In this document: one piece after another, positions 47,908 to 56,116 of the stretch
Layout of the letters: every line of letters begins with the position of its first letter
Position numbering within the stretch: the first letter of the stretch is position 1
Assembly (NCBI RefSeq): GCF_000620785.1
Contig: NZ_JIAI01000010.1
Location: 248,001 to 312,000 of the forward strand
Length of the DNA stretch: 64,000 nt
Reading direction: 5' to 3'
From: Actinospineispora acaciae DSM 45401
GTDB taxonomy: Bacteria > Actinomycetota > Actinomycetes > Mycobacteriales > Pseudonocardiaceae
Translations under genes and position numbers: made by a program
Notes under the pieces: model-generated
Database searches by the model: none
What the model saw: only the letters and a program-made list of their open reading frames with translations
Told to the model about the DNA's origin: nothing

Positions 47908-49655
47908 CGCTGCTCGCCCGTCCCGCTCGAACCGACCCGCTCCGCGTCGTCAACATCCGCGTCGTCAACATCCACGTCATCGACGTCCACATCGTCGACG
48001 TCCGGCTCGTCGTCGGACGCCACCACCGCCAGCGCGGGCGGCGCCGGCTCCAGCGGCTCCTCGGTCGGCACCAGCGGCAGCGGGCTTCCCTCCAGCTCGC
48101 CGCCGCGCTGCCGGGGCAGGGTCAACCGGAACGCCGCGCCGCGCCCCGGCTCGCCCCACGCCTGCAGCCACCCGCCGTGCAACCGCGCGTCCTCCAGGCT
48201 GATCGACAGCCCCAGCCCGGTACCGCCGCTGCGCCGGGCCCGCGAGGCGTCCGCGCGCCAGAACCGGTTGAACACCAGCCCGGCCTCGCCCGGCTTCAGC
48301 CCCAGCCCGTGGTCCCTGACCAGCACCGCGACCGACCGCTCGTCACACCCGAGCCGGATCTTCACCGGCTTGCCCTCGCCGTGGTCGATCGCGTTGGCCA
48401 CCAGGTTGCGCACGATCCGCTCCACCCGGCGCGGGTCGATCTCGGCGTAGATGCCCTCCGGCACGTCCAGCTCCAGCTCGGTGCCGGTCTCCTCGACCAG
48501 CACCCGCACCGCCTCCACCGCGTGCAGCACCACGCCGTGCATGTCCGTCCGCTCGGCGCCCAGCTCGGCCTGGCCCGCGTCCAGCCGGCTGATCTCCAGC
48601 AGGTCGGCGAGCAGCGACTCGAACCGGTCCAGCTCGTCCACCAGCAGCTCGGCCGAGCGGGCCAGGCCGCCGCCGAACTGTTCGCGGCTGGCGTGCAGCA
48701 CGTCGGCGGCCATCCGCACGGTGGTCAGCGGGGTCCGCAGCTCATGGCTGACGTCCGAGGTGAACCGCCGCTGCAGCGCGCCGAACTCCTCGAGCTGGCG
48801 GATCTGGTTCTGGATGCTGGACGCCATCTCGTTGTACGACTCGGCGAGCCGGGCCACCTCGTCGTCGCCCTTGACCGGCATCCGTTCCTCCAGATGCCCG
48901 TCGGCGAACCGCTCGGCGATCTCGGCGGCCTGCTGCACCGGGCGCACCACCTGGCGGGTGACCAGGCTGGCCACGGCGGCCAGCAGCAGGATCAGCACCA
49001 GCCCGCCGACGATCAGCGTGCTCTGCACCAGCCCGAGCGTGCGCTGCTCGGCCGCCATCGAGAACAGCAGGTAGAACTGCAGGTCGCGGCCGGCGGTACG
49101 GACCGGCTGGCCGTAGATCACCATCGGCACGCCGTCGACGGTCTGGAACTCGCGGGCCAGCACCCCGCTCTGCACCGCGCGGCGCAGGTCCGGCGGGATG
49201 AGGTGCAGGTCGCCGGCGGAGCGCACGCCGTTCACCGTGTCGCCGGTGGTGAGCACCGGGCGGAAGTCGCCGGCGTTCTCCGCGCGCGGCTGGTCGGTCA
49301 TGGTGGCCGCGCTGAGCCGGTCCAGGGCCTTGTTCAGGGTGCCCTGCACGTACTCGTCGTCCGGGTTCACCCCGGACAGGTCGCGCTCCAGCACCGCGGT
49401 GGCCTGTTCCATCTGCGCCCGGGCAGCGGTGATCTTGCCCTGGACCAGCCGGTCGGCGATCTGGGTCTGCAGCACCAGGCCGAGCACCAGCACCACGCCG
49501 CTGCACAGCGCCAGCGTGCTCACCGTCACCCGCAGCTGCAGCGACCGCCGCCAGATCGCCCCGAAGATCGCGCTGACCTCGACGGTCGCGCGCCGCACCA
49601 TGCGGTACACGGCCCGCGTCCGCCGGAAGCCGCCGCGGTCGGGACGAGGGCTCAC
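47904..49655 (-). CDS. mtrB: two-component sensor histidine kinase MtrB
   Basis: 583 residues. Membrane segment at about 44-62, extracellular sensor, second membrane segment at about 213-233, HAMP at about 235-287, HisKA with phospho-His304 in 'FTSDVSHELRTPLTT', and HATPase with 'RIVRNLVANAIDHGEG', 'VRDHGLGL' and 'GTGLGLSI'. It controls MtrA, which couples cell-wall hydrolysis to division. The C-terminal 35 residues are a D-V-D-D-repeat acidic tail from four 15-bp DNA repeats. mtrA lies 16 bp upstream. Confidence 0.97.
   Translation of the reverse strand: MSPRPDRGGFRRTRAVYRMVRRATVEVSAIFGAIWRRSLQLRVTVSTLALCSGVVLVLGLVLQTQIADRLVQGKITAARAQMEQATAVLERDLSGVNPDDEYVQGTLNKALDRLSAATMTDQPRAENAGDFRPVLTTGDTVNGVRSAGDLHLIPPDLRRAVQSGVLAREFQTVDGVPMVIYGQPVRTAGRDLQFYLLFSMAAEQRTLGLVQSTLIVGGLVLILLLAAVASLVTRQVVRPVQQAAEIAERFADGHLEERMPVKGDDEVARLAESYNEMASSIQNQIRQLEEFGALQRRFTSDVSHELRTPLTTVRMAADVLHASREQFGGGLARSAELLVDELDRFESLLADLLEISRLDAGQAELGAERTDMHGVVLHAVEAVRVLVEETGTELELDVPEGIYAEIDPRRVERIVRNLVANAIDHGEGKPVKIRLGCDERSVAVLVRDHGLGLKPGEAGLVFNRFWRADASRARRSGGTGLGLSISLEDARLHGGWLQAWGEPGRGAAFRLTLPRQRGGELEGSPLPLVPTEEPLEPAPPALAVVASDDEPDVDDVDVDDVDVDDADVDDAERVGSSGTGEQR
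47944..48003. repeat. 15-bp coding tandem repeat in the mtrB tail
   Basis: Four units (47944-47958, 47959-47973, 47974-47988, 47989-48003) of GCGTCGTCAACATCC or close variants, the first two identical, encode D-V-D-D-A/V repeats at the MtrB C-terminus. The number of units may vary between strains. Confidence 0.8.
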
Positions 49656-49671
49656 AGCACCCCGCTGCGGA

Positions 49672-50358
49672 TCATGGCGGGCCGGCCTTGTACCCCACGC
49701 CGCGCACGGTCAGCACCACCTCGGGTCGTTCCGGGTCACGCTCGACCTTGGACCGCAGCCGCTGCACGTGCACGTTCACCAACCGGGTGTCCGCGGCGTG
49801 CCGGTAGCCCCAGACCTGCTCGAGCAACACCTCGCGAGTGAACACCTGTCGAGGCTTGCGGGCCAATGCCACCAACAGGTCGAACTCCAGCGGGGTCAGC
49901 GAGATCGGCTGGCCGTTGCGGGTGACCTGGTGCGCCGGCACGTCGATGCTCACCTCGCCGACGGTCAGCATCTCGGCCGGCTCGGCGTCGGTGCGCCGCA
50001 GCCGGGCCCGGATGCGGGCCACCAGCTCCTTGGGCTTGAACGGCTTGATCACGTAGTCGTCCGCGCCCGACTCCAGTCCGAGCACCACGTCCACCGTGTC
50101 GCTCTTCGCGGTGAGCATGACGATCGGCACCCCGGACTCGGCGCGGATCGCCCGGCAGACGTCGATCCCGTTCATGCCGGGCAGCATCAGGTCGAGCAGC
50201 ACCACGTCGGGGCGCAGCTCGCGGACCGCTGGCATCGCGCGCGGACCGTCGGACACAACAGCCGTGTCGAACCCCTCCCCCCGCAGCACGATCGTGAGCA
50301 TCTCGGCCAGCGCCGGGTCGTCGTCGACCACCAGTACGCGCGACTTCATAGCGCACAT
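49672..50358 (-). CDS. mtrA: two-component response regulator MtrA
   Basis: 228 residues when started at the ATG at 50358 (GGGAGGGG at 7-8 bases), the same length as M. tuberculosis MtrA. Receiver domain with 'VLVVDDDPALAEMLTIVLRG', phospho-Asp56 in 'VVLLDLMLPG', Lys in 'YVIKPFKPKEL'; OmpR-type winged helix with 'PLEFDLLVALARKPRQVFTR' and 'TRLVNVHVQRLRSKVE'. MtrA controls replication and cell-wall genes such as rpf and ftsI. A shorter start (50349) would give 225 residues. First gene of the operon. Confidence 0.98.
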   Translation of the reverse strand: MCAMKSRVLVVDDDPALAEMLTIVLRGEGFDTAVVSDGPRAMPAVRELRPDVVLLDLMLPGMNGIDVCRAIRAESGVPIVMLTAKSDTVDVVLGLESGADDYVIKPFKPKELVARIRARLRRTDAEPAEMLTVGEVSIDVPAHQVTRNGQPISLTPLEFDLLVALARKPRQVFTREVLLEQVWGYRHAADTRLVNVHVQRLRSKVERDPERPEVVLTVRGVGYKAGPP

Positions 50359-50394
50359 CGTGTCATCCCCTCCCAACCGCCTTACCCTGGAGGT

Positions 50395-50883
50395 ATGGGT
50401 ATTAGAAGGCTCAACCACGCGGTGCTCTACGTACGCGATGTGGAGCGCAGCGTGACCTTCTACCGAGACGTGCTCGGCTTCCGCGAAGTGCACCGCCTGC
50501 CGGGCGCCGCGTTCCTGCTCGCGCCCGACTCCGACAACGACCACGACCTGGGCCTGTTCCAGGTCGGCGCGGACGCCGCGAACTCCCCCGCCGGCCGGGG
50601 CGCCGTCGGCCTCTACCACCTGGCCTGGTCCGTACCCACCCTCGCCGACCTGGCCGACCACGAACGCCGACTCCGTGAAGCAGGCGCCCTGGTCGGCGCC
50701 TCCGACCACATCACCACCAAGGCCCTCTACGCCCACGACCCCGACGGCCTGGAGTTCGAAGTCTCCTGGCTGGTCCCCGCCCAACACGTCACCACCGAAA
50801 TGAAGTCCGCCCCCACCACCCGCCCCCTCAACCTGGACGCCGAGATCGCCAAGTACGGCCCCGACCTCGTAGGCATGGCCTAA
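50395..50883 (+). CDS. VOC family (glyoxalase/dioxygenase-like) protein
   Basis: 162 residues with one vicinal-oxygen-chelate fold: 'LNHAVLYVRDVERSVTFYRD' with the first metal His, 'LGLYHLAWSVPTL' with the second, and 'YAHDPDGLEFEVSWL' with the Glu. The extra C-terminal 40 residues resemble extradiol-dioxygenase-like members. Metal-dependent enzyme of unknown substrate. GGAGG is only one base before the ATG at 50395, too close for normal initiation, so the mRNA may be leaderless. Divergent from mtrA; first gene of an accessory block between mtrA and tmk. Confidence 0.82.
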   Translation: MGIRRLNHAVLYVRDVERSVTFYRDVLGFREVHRLPGAAFLLAPDSDNDHDLGLFQVGADAANSPAGRGAVGLYHLAWSVPTLADLADHERRLREAGALVGASDHITTKALYAHDPDGLEFEVSWLVPAQHVTTEMKSAPTTRPLNLDAEIAKYGPDLVGMA

Positions 50884-50899
50884 GCCCGCACGCGCTCGT

Positions 50900-50939
50900 C
50901 CGCGAGTCGGGGATTTCGTCAGGGTGAGTCGCGGATTCC
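50900..50939. repeat. 40-bp dispersed element, copy 2
   Basis: Differs from 18443-18482 at one base (T at 50916). Same orientation. Located between the VOC gene and gadB, whereas copy 1 precedes pdtaS. Confidence 0.9.
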
Positions 50940-51008
50940 AGCAGACCGGCCACGGCCCGCCGCGCGTCCGCACCGACCCGCGCCGCCGGCCGCAGTACCG
51001 TGCGCGCC

Positions 51009-52418
51009 ATGCCGCTGACCCACCCCGGCCATCCCGGCCATCCCGCCCATCGCGGCCGGCGCGACCTGGGCGTGAACCCGGTGTTCGCCCGCGAGCCGCT
51101 GCGGGTCGCCCGCGACGAGCTGCCCGTACACGGCATGGACCCGGACATCGCGTACCAGATCACCCACGACGAGCTGATGCTCGACGGCAACGCCCGGCTC
51201 AACCTGGCCACCTTCGTCACCACCTGGATGGAGCCGCAGGCCACCCGGCTGATGTCCGAGTGCTTCGACAAGAACATGATCGACAAGGACGAGTACCCGC
51301 GCACCGCCGAGCTGGAGGAGCGGTGCGTGCGGATGCTCGCCAAGCTGTGGCACTGCCCGGACCCGCACACCACCGTGGGCTGCTCCACCACCGGCTCGTC
51401 CGAGGCGTGCATGCTCGCCGGCCTGGCCCTCAAGCGCCGCTGGCAGCTGGCCGGCAAGGGGTCCGGCAAGCCCAACATCGTGATGGGCATCAACGTCCAG
51501 ATCTGCTGGGAGAAGTTCGCCAACTTCTGGGAGGTCGAGCCGCGCTACGTGCCGATGGAGGGCGAGCGGTTCACGCTGTCCGCCGAGGAGGCCGTCAAGC
51601 TGGTCGACGAGAACACCATCGGCGTGGTGGCCATCCTCGGCTCCACGTTCGACGGCTCCTACGAACCGATCGCCGAGATCGCGGCCGCGCTGGATGAGCT
51701 GGCCGAGCGCACCGGCCTGGACGTCCCGATCCACGTCGACGGCGCGTCCGGGGCGATGATCGCGCCGTTCCTGGACCCGGAGCTGGACTGGGACTTCCGG
51801 CTGTCACGGGTGGCGTCGATCAACACGTCTGGCCATAAGTACGGACTGGTGTACCCGGGCGTGGGCTGGGTGGTCTGGCGGGACGCGGCGGCGCTGCCCG
51901 AGGAGCTGGTGTTCCGGGTCAACTACCTCGGCGGCGACATGCCGACCTTCGCGCTGAACTTCTCCCGGCCGGGGGCGCAGGTCGCCGCGCAGTACTACAA
52001 CTTCCTGCGGCTCGGGTTCGAGGGCTACCGGGTCGTGCAGCGGCACTGCCGGGACGTGGCCACCCGGCTGGCCGGCGAGATCGCCGCGCTCGGCCCGTTC
52101 CGGCTGCTCACGGGCGGTGACCAGCTACCGGTGTTCGCGTGCACGCTGAACGAGGGCGTCACCGGGTTCTCGGTGTTCGACGTGGCGGCGGCGCTGCGGG
52201 AGAACGGGTGGCTGGTGCCGGCGTACACCTTCCCGGCCAACCGCACCGACCTGGCCACGCTGCGGTTCGTGGTCCGCAACGGCTTCAGCCACGACATGGC
52301 CGATATGCTGCTCGCCGACCTGCGCCGCGCGTTGCCTCGGCTGGGCGCGCAGCCAGGGCCGGTGCGGGGTACGGAGTCCGCCGGGTTTGCCCACGGCGCC
52401 GGCTCGACGAGCCACTGA
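51009..52418 (+). CDS. gadB: glutamate decarboxylase
   Basis: 469 residues. PLP enzyme turning glutamate into GABA with uptake of a proton. Seen: 'NPVFAREPLRVARDELP' at the start, 'TTGSSEACMLAGLALKRRW', 'VDGASGAMIAPFL', the Schiff-base Lys in 'INTSGHKYGLVYPGVGW' and 'FRVNYLGGDMPTFALNFSRP', all strongly conserved in GadA/GadB. ATG at 51009 chosen; GTG at 51000 adds three residues. No GABA antiporter gene is adjacent, so a role in GABA metabolism rather than acid resistance is possible. Confidence 0.96.
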   Translation: MPLTHPGHPGHPAHRGRRDLGVNPVFAREPLRVARDELPVHGMDPDIAYQITHDELMLDGNARLNLATFVTTWMEPQATRLMSECFDKNMIDKDEYPRTAELEERCVRMLAKLWHCPDPHTTVGCSTTGSSEACMLAGLALKRRWQLAGKGSGKPNIVMGINVQICWEKFANFWEVEPRYVPMEGERFTLSAEEAVKLVDENTIGVVAILGSTFDGSYEPIAEIAAALDELAERTGLDVPIHVDGASGAMIAPFLDPELDWDFRLSRVASINTSGHKYGLVYPGVGWVVWRDAAALPEELVFRVNYLGGDMPTFALNFSRPGAQVAAQYYNFLRLGFEGYRVVQRHCRDVATRLAGEIAALGPFRLLTGGDQLPVFACTLNEGVTGFSVFDVAAALRENGWLVPAYTFPANRTDLATLRFVVRNGFSHDMADMLLADLRRALPRLGAQPGPVRGTESAGFAHGAGSTSH

Positions 52419-52432
52419 CTCGGGCGGCGGGG

Positions 52433-53305
52433 TCAGCCCGGTTGCCAGCCGGGTGGGGCGAAGACGTACGCCCAGCGGTCGCGCCAGGTGCGGGCGCGGC
52501 GGACGTCGCGGGCGATCGCGGCGTACTCGCCAAACTGCAGCTTGAGCAGGTTGTAGGTGTTCACCGGCTTGGTCAGGCCGTAGCGCGGGCGGTGCCTCTC
52601 GGCCGCGAAGGTGCCGAACATCCGGTCCCAGATGATCAGGATGCCGGCGTAGTTCTTGTCCAGGTACTCCGGGTCGCTGCCGTGGTGCACCCGGTGGTGG
52701 GACGGGGTGTTGAACACGAACTCGATCGGGCGCGGCAGCTTGTCGATCGCCTCGGTGTGCACCCAGAACTGGTAGATCAGGTTGATCGAGAAGCCGGTGT
52801 AGACCATCCAGGGCGGCATGCCCAGCGCCGGCAGCGGGACCCAGATCAGCGTCTCGAACCAGAGGTTCCACTTCTGCCGCAGCGCGGTGGTGTAGTTGAA
52901 GTACTCGCTGGAGTGGTGCGCCTGGTGCGCCGCCCAGATCAGCCGGACCCGGTGCGAGAGCCGGTGGTAGCAGTACCAGAGCAGGTCCACGCCGACGATC
53001 AGCAGCACCCAGGTCCACCAGGCGTCGGCGGGGAGATGCCAGGGCGCGACGTAGACGTACAACACCGCGAACCCGACCAGCGACACCGTCCGGAACGCGA
53101 TGGCCACCCCGGAGCCGATCACGCCCATCAACAGGCTGGTACGGGCATCGCGCAGTTCGTACCCACGCCGCGGCGGCCGGTCGGGCTCGTCGCCGTCGCC
53201 GTCGCCGTGCCGCAGCGCGACCAGCTCGAACACGATGAACAGCAGGAACACCGGGAACGCATAGCTGACCGGGTCGCGCAGCTGCTCCGCCATCGACTCG
53301 AACAC
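52433..53305 (-). CDS. sterol desaturase / fatty acid hydroxylase superfamily protein
   Basis: 290 residues with several membrane helices and the di-iron histidine boxes 'HRLSHR', 'HQAHHSSE' and 'HHRVHHGSD' in the usual order and spacing. These integral membrane enzymes hydroxylate or desaturate lipids using oxygen. Bacterial targets include carotenoids, hopanoids and fatty acids; the substrate here is unknown. GTG start at 53305. Its promoter region, shared with the divergent LLM gene, contains the GTGAGTGG hairpin copy 3. It is convergent with gadB. Confidence 0.9.
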   Translation of the reverse strand: MFESMAEQLRDPVSYAFPVFLLFIVFELVALRHGDGDGDEPDRPPRRGYELRDARTSLLMGVIGSGVAIAFRTVSLVGFAVLYVYVAPWHLPADAWWTWVLLIVGVDLLWYCYHRLSHRVRLIWAAHQAHHSSEYFNYTTALRQKWNLWFETLIWVPLPALGMPPWMVYTGFSINLIYQFWVHTEAIDKLPRPIEFVFNTPSHHRVHHGSDPEYLDKNYAGILIIWDRMFGTFAAERHRPRYGLTKPVNTYNLLKLQFGEYAAIARDVRRARTWRDRWAYVFAPPGWQPG

Positions 53306-53321
53306 GCCGACCTCCTCGGAC

Positions 53322-53371
53322 TACCCGTGAGTGGCCAGGGCCGCTATGGCGGCCCTAGCCACTCACGGGTA
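53322..53371. repeat. GTGAGTGG hairpin element, copy 3
   Basis: 53322-53344 pairs with 53349-53371 across loop TATG: 23 bp with one C-A mismatch. It lies between two divergent starts, 17 bp from the sterol desaturase start, so it is not simply a transcription terminator. Confidence 0.9.
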
Positions 53372-53425
53372 CGAACTCGTCGGTAACTTACCGCCGCGGC
53401 GGTGGCCGTCGGTAGGGTCGGCGGC

Positions 53426-54301
53426 ATGGATCTTGGCGTCGGGCTGCCCTCGACCATTCCCTCGGCCACCGGTGCGGACGTGCTGACCTGGGCGCGGGAG
53501 GCGGAGGCGGCCGGGTTCGCCAGCCTGGGGACGTTGGACCGGCTGGTGTACGGCAACCACGAGACGATCCCCACGCTGGCCGCCGCGGCGGCGGTGACCA
53601 GTGAGATCCACCTGACCACGGCGATCCTGATCGGCCCGTACCGGGGCAACGGCGCGCTGCTGGCCAAGCAGTTGGCCACGGTGGACAGCTTCGCGGGCGG
53701 GCGGTTGACGGTCGGGATCGCGGTCGGCGGGCGCGACGACGACTTCACCGCGTCGGGCAGCGACTTCGAGGGCCGGGGCGCGGTGTTCGACGGGCAGCTC
53801 GCCGAGTTCCGGGCGGTGTGGAGCGGCGCCCCGCGCGGTCACGCCGGGCCGATCGGGCCGGCCCCGGCGCGGGCCGGTGGGCCGCCACTGCTGATCGGCG
53901 GGAACAGCAAGGCGGCCGTGCGGCGGGTCGTCCAGCACGGCGCCGGGTGGATCTCCGGCGGCGGTGGCGCCGACGCGTTCGGCAAGGGCGCCGGGCCGGT
54001 CCGCCGCGCCTGGTCCGAGGCGGGGCGCGACGGCTCTCCCCGGCTGGCCGCGCTGGCGTACTACGCGCTCGGCCCGGACGCCGCCGGACTGGCCGAGGGC
54101 TACCTGCGCGACTACTACGGCTTCGCCGGGGCGTACGCGGACCACGTGGTGGCCGGCGCGCTGACCACCGAGGCGGCGGTGCGCGACGCGGTGGCCGCCT
54201 TCACCGAGGCCGGCTGCGACGAGCTGATCCTGTTCCCGTGCTCGCCGGAGGCCGACCAGCTGCGCCGGCTGGCCTCGGCGGTCGACGTCACCTCAGGCTA
54301 G
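53426..54301 (+). CDS. LLM class flavin-dependent oxidoreductase
   Basis: 291 residues of the luciferase-like TIM-barrel family. Seen: 'MDLGVGLPSTIP', 'REAEAAGFASLGTLDRL', 'TSEIHLTTAILIGPYRG', 'LLAKQLATVDSFAGGRLTVG' and 'AVGGRDDDFTASG'. Many such actinobacterial proteins use F420 or FMN; the cofactor is not decided by these motifs. Substrate unknown. ATG at 53426 has AGGG at about 9 bases. Its 3' end overlaps the convergent DoxX gene by 9 bp. Confidence 0.88.
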   Translation: MDLGVGLPSTIPSATGADVLTWAREAEAAGFASLGTLDRLVYGNHETIPTLAAAAAVTSEIHLTTAILIGPYRGNGALLAKQLATVDSFAGGRLTVGIAVGGRDDDFTASGSDFEGRGAVFDGQLAEFRAVWSGAPRGHAGPIGPAPARAGGPPLLIGGNSKAAVRRVVQHGAGWISGGGGADAFGKGAGPVRRAWSEAGRDGSPRLAALAYYALGPDAAGLAEGYLRDYYGFAGAYADHVVAGALTTEAAVRDAVAAFTEAGCDELILFPCSPEADQLRRLASAVDVTSG

Positions 54302-54736
54302 GACGACCGCCACGCAGGCACCGATGTAGACGAACTGCTCGACGGTGCGCCGGGGCAGCGGCGTGGCCGGCTCGCCGCCGACACCGAGCGAGTGCCGCGC
54401 GGCGTAGACGTTCGCCGGGAACATCAGCACCAGCAGCACGGCCAGGCAGCCGGCGGCCAGCCGGGACGTCGGCGGCAGCAGCAGCCCCACCACGCCGGCC
54501 AGCTCCAGCACCCCCGTCACGTCGACCAGCCGGGCCGGGAACGGCAGCGACGGCGGCACCATCGCGATCAGGTCGTTCCGCCGCTTGGACGAGAAGTGCG
54601 CCGTGCCGGTCAGCAGGAACATCAGCGCGAGCCCACCGGCCAGCGCCGGCGCCCACCCGTCGAACCACGACACCCCGAGCAGGCCGAGCAGCCGGAACAG
54701 CCCCCAGCCGCCGAACAACGCAACGAACAGCACCAT
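54293..54736 (-). CDS. DoxX family membrane protein
   Basis: 147 residues with four hydrophobic segments, 'MFLLTGTAHFSSKRRNDLIA' after the second and 'LPFPARLVDVTGVLELAGVV' before the third, a typical DoxX pattern (H-F, L-x-D-x-x-G-V-x-E-L-x-G). It starts 30 bp from a perfect 15-bp palindrome and diverges from a TetR gene, which suggests that the TetR protein represses it. Function unknown; possibly envelope redox defence. Confidence 0.85.
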   Translation of the reverse strand: MVLFVALFGGWGLFRLLGLLGVSWFDGWAPALAGGLALMFLLTGTAHFSSKRRNDLIAMVPPSLPFPARLVDVTGVLELAGVVGLLLPPTSRLAAGCLAVLLVLMFPANVYAARHSLGVGGEPATPLPRRTVEQFVYIGACVAVVLA

Positions 54737-54765
54737 CTCCGGACCCCTCTTCCACAGCGGTCAAT

Positions 54766-54780
54766 CTTGTCAGTGACAAG
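54766..54780. promoter_or_regulatory. TetR operator, perfect 15-bp palindrome
   Basis: CTTGTCA-G-TGACAAG. A second CTTGTCA half-site (54801-54807) with a degraded partner lies 35 bp further, adjacent to the TetR start. Both are within the DoxX-tetR divergent gap, so the regulator probably controls both genes. Confidence 0.8.
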
Positions 54781-54815
54781 TTTGCGCGCGGCGCGGCTAT
54801 CTTGTCAACGTAAAG

Positions 54816-55373
54816 ATGCGGGCTACGCTATTCGGTGTGACGGGACGGCCTTATCACCACGGCGACCTGCGGCGGGCATTGCTGGACGCGGCGGTCGCCG
54901 CGATCGAGCAGGACGGCGCCGGGGCGCTGAGCCTGCGCGCGGTGGCGCGGCGGGCCGAGGTCTCGCACGCCGCGCCGACCCACCACTTCGGGGACAAGGC
55001 GGGCCTGCTCACCGCGGTGGCCGTGCAGGGGTACGAGCTGCTCCACGCCGCGCTGACCGCCGCCGCGAGGTCCGGGGGGTTCACCGACGTCGGGGTGGCC
55101 TACGTGCGGTTCGCCGGCGAGCACCCGGCGCACTTCGCCGTGATGTTCCGCCCGGAGCTGCTGCACGACGACGACCCCGAGCTGGTGGCCGCCCGCGACC
55201 GCGCCGGCGAGCCGCTGCTGTCCGGCGCCGGCGACCGGGCGACGGCCACCGCGGCGTGGTCGCTGGTGCACGGGCTGGCCACGCTGCTGCGCCACGGCGT
55301 GATCGCCCCGGCTCCGAACAGCAGCGTGGAGGACCTCGCGCGGGTGGTGACCCGCAAGCTGCGATTGGACTAG
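54816..55373 (+). CDS. TetR family transcriptional regulator
   Basis: 185 residues from ATG 54816; GTG at 54837 ('VTGRPYHHGDLRRALLDAAV') is the more family-like N-terminus. HTH in 'LSLRAVARRAEVSHAAPTHHFGDKAGLL' split over residues 42-69; C-terminal ligand domain with 'HPAHFAVMFRPELLHDDDPE'. This is the TetR-C_13/WHG-type ligand domain found in many actinobacterial lipid or aldehyde regulators. Divergent from the DoxX gene with a clear operator between. No Shine-Dalgarno at either start. Confidence 0.9.
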   Translation: MRATLFGVTGRPYHHGDLRRALLDAAVAAIEQDGAGALSLRAVARRAEVSHAAPTHHFGDKAGLLTAVAVQGYELLHAALTAAARSGGFTDVGVAYVRFAGEHPAHFAVMFRPELLHDDDPELVAARDRAGEPLLSGAGDRATATAAWSLVHGLATLLRHGVIAPAPNSSVEDLARVVTRKLRLD

Positions 55374-56011
55374 AGGCGGGCGGCCAGGTCGGTGATGGGT
55401 ACGGACGTCACGCCGTCCAGAACCTGCCACGGGCTGACCCAGGACGCGGCGGCGAGCTGGTCGTACACCTCGCCGCAGCGGCGCTGCAGCTCGTCGTCGG
55501 ACTCGTAGGCGTCCCTAGCGCGGGTGGCGTCCAACGACTCGCGGCGGGCCGCGCGCTCGGCGGCCAGCTCGCGCGGCACCCGCAGCAGCAGTTGCAGGTC
55601 CGGCGCCGGCAGCTCGAACCGGTCCAGCTCCAGCGCGCGCACCCAGTCGACGAACTCGCCGTCCGCGTCCTGCTTGAGCCGGGCCGCGCCGTACGCCGCG
55701 TTGGACGCCACGTACCTGTCCACCAGCAGCACGTCGGCGTGGGCCAGGGCGCGCCTGACCTGGGCGGAGGCGGCGCGACGGTCCAGGGCGAACAGCATCG
55801 CCATGCCGTACACCGAGTCGGTCAGGTCGCCGAGCCGGCCGTGCAGCGCGTCGGCCACCAGCGGTCCGTACACGTCCTCGCCGTACCGGGGGAACACCAT
55901 CCGCTCCACGACCAGCCCGCGCGCCGCGAGCGCCCCGGCCAGCCCGTCGGTGAGCGTCCGCTTCCCCGCCCCGTCCAGCCCCTCGACCGCCACCAGCCGT
56001 CCCACGGTCAC
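55370..56011 (-). CDS. tmk: thymidylate kinase
   Basis: 213 residues. Phosphorylates dTMP to dTDP. P-loop 'VAVEGLDGAGKRTLTDGL', 'FPRYGEDVYGPL', 'MLFALDRRAA', the D-R-Y motif 'LLVDRYVASNAAYGAARL' and the LID-like 'ARRESLDATRARDAYESDD'. The G-K-R-T loop and whole layout match mycobacterial Tmk. GTG at 56011 chosen. Overlaps the TetR 3' end by 4 bp. In mycobacteria it lies directly upstream of mtrA; here the accessory block intervenes. Confidence 0.95.
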   Translation of the reverse strand: MTVGRLVAVEGLDGAGKRTLTDGLAGALAARGLVVERMVFPRYGEDVYGPLVADALHGRLGDLTDSVYGMAMLFALDRRAASAQVRRALAHADVLLVDRYVASNAAYGAARLKQDADGEFVDWVRALELDRFELPAPDLQLLLRVPRELAAERAARRESLDATRARDAYESDDELQRRCGEVYDQLAAASWVSPWQVLDGVTSVPITDLAARL

Positions 56012-56043
56012 CAAGCGTATCCGCCGCGCCCGCCGCACCCCGG

Positions 56044-56113
56044 CCGCACACACCGTCGCGTCGCGGCACACGGGTTGGGGCGTGTGTGCGGCGGCAACTC
56101 GCTGTGTGCCGGG
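56044..56113. repeat. CGCACAC-family intergenic repeat, inverse orientation
   Basis: Bases 56083-56109 are the reverse complement of 38937-38963, all 27 identical. The left part CCGCACACACC ... GGCACACGGGTTGGGG matches the elements at 6577 and 10610 in pattern. It fills the gap between tmk and the NUDIX gene. Confidence 0.75.
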
Positions 56114-56116
56114 CCG

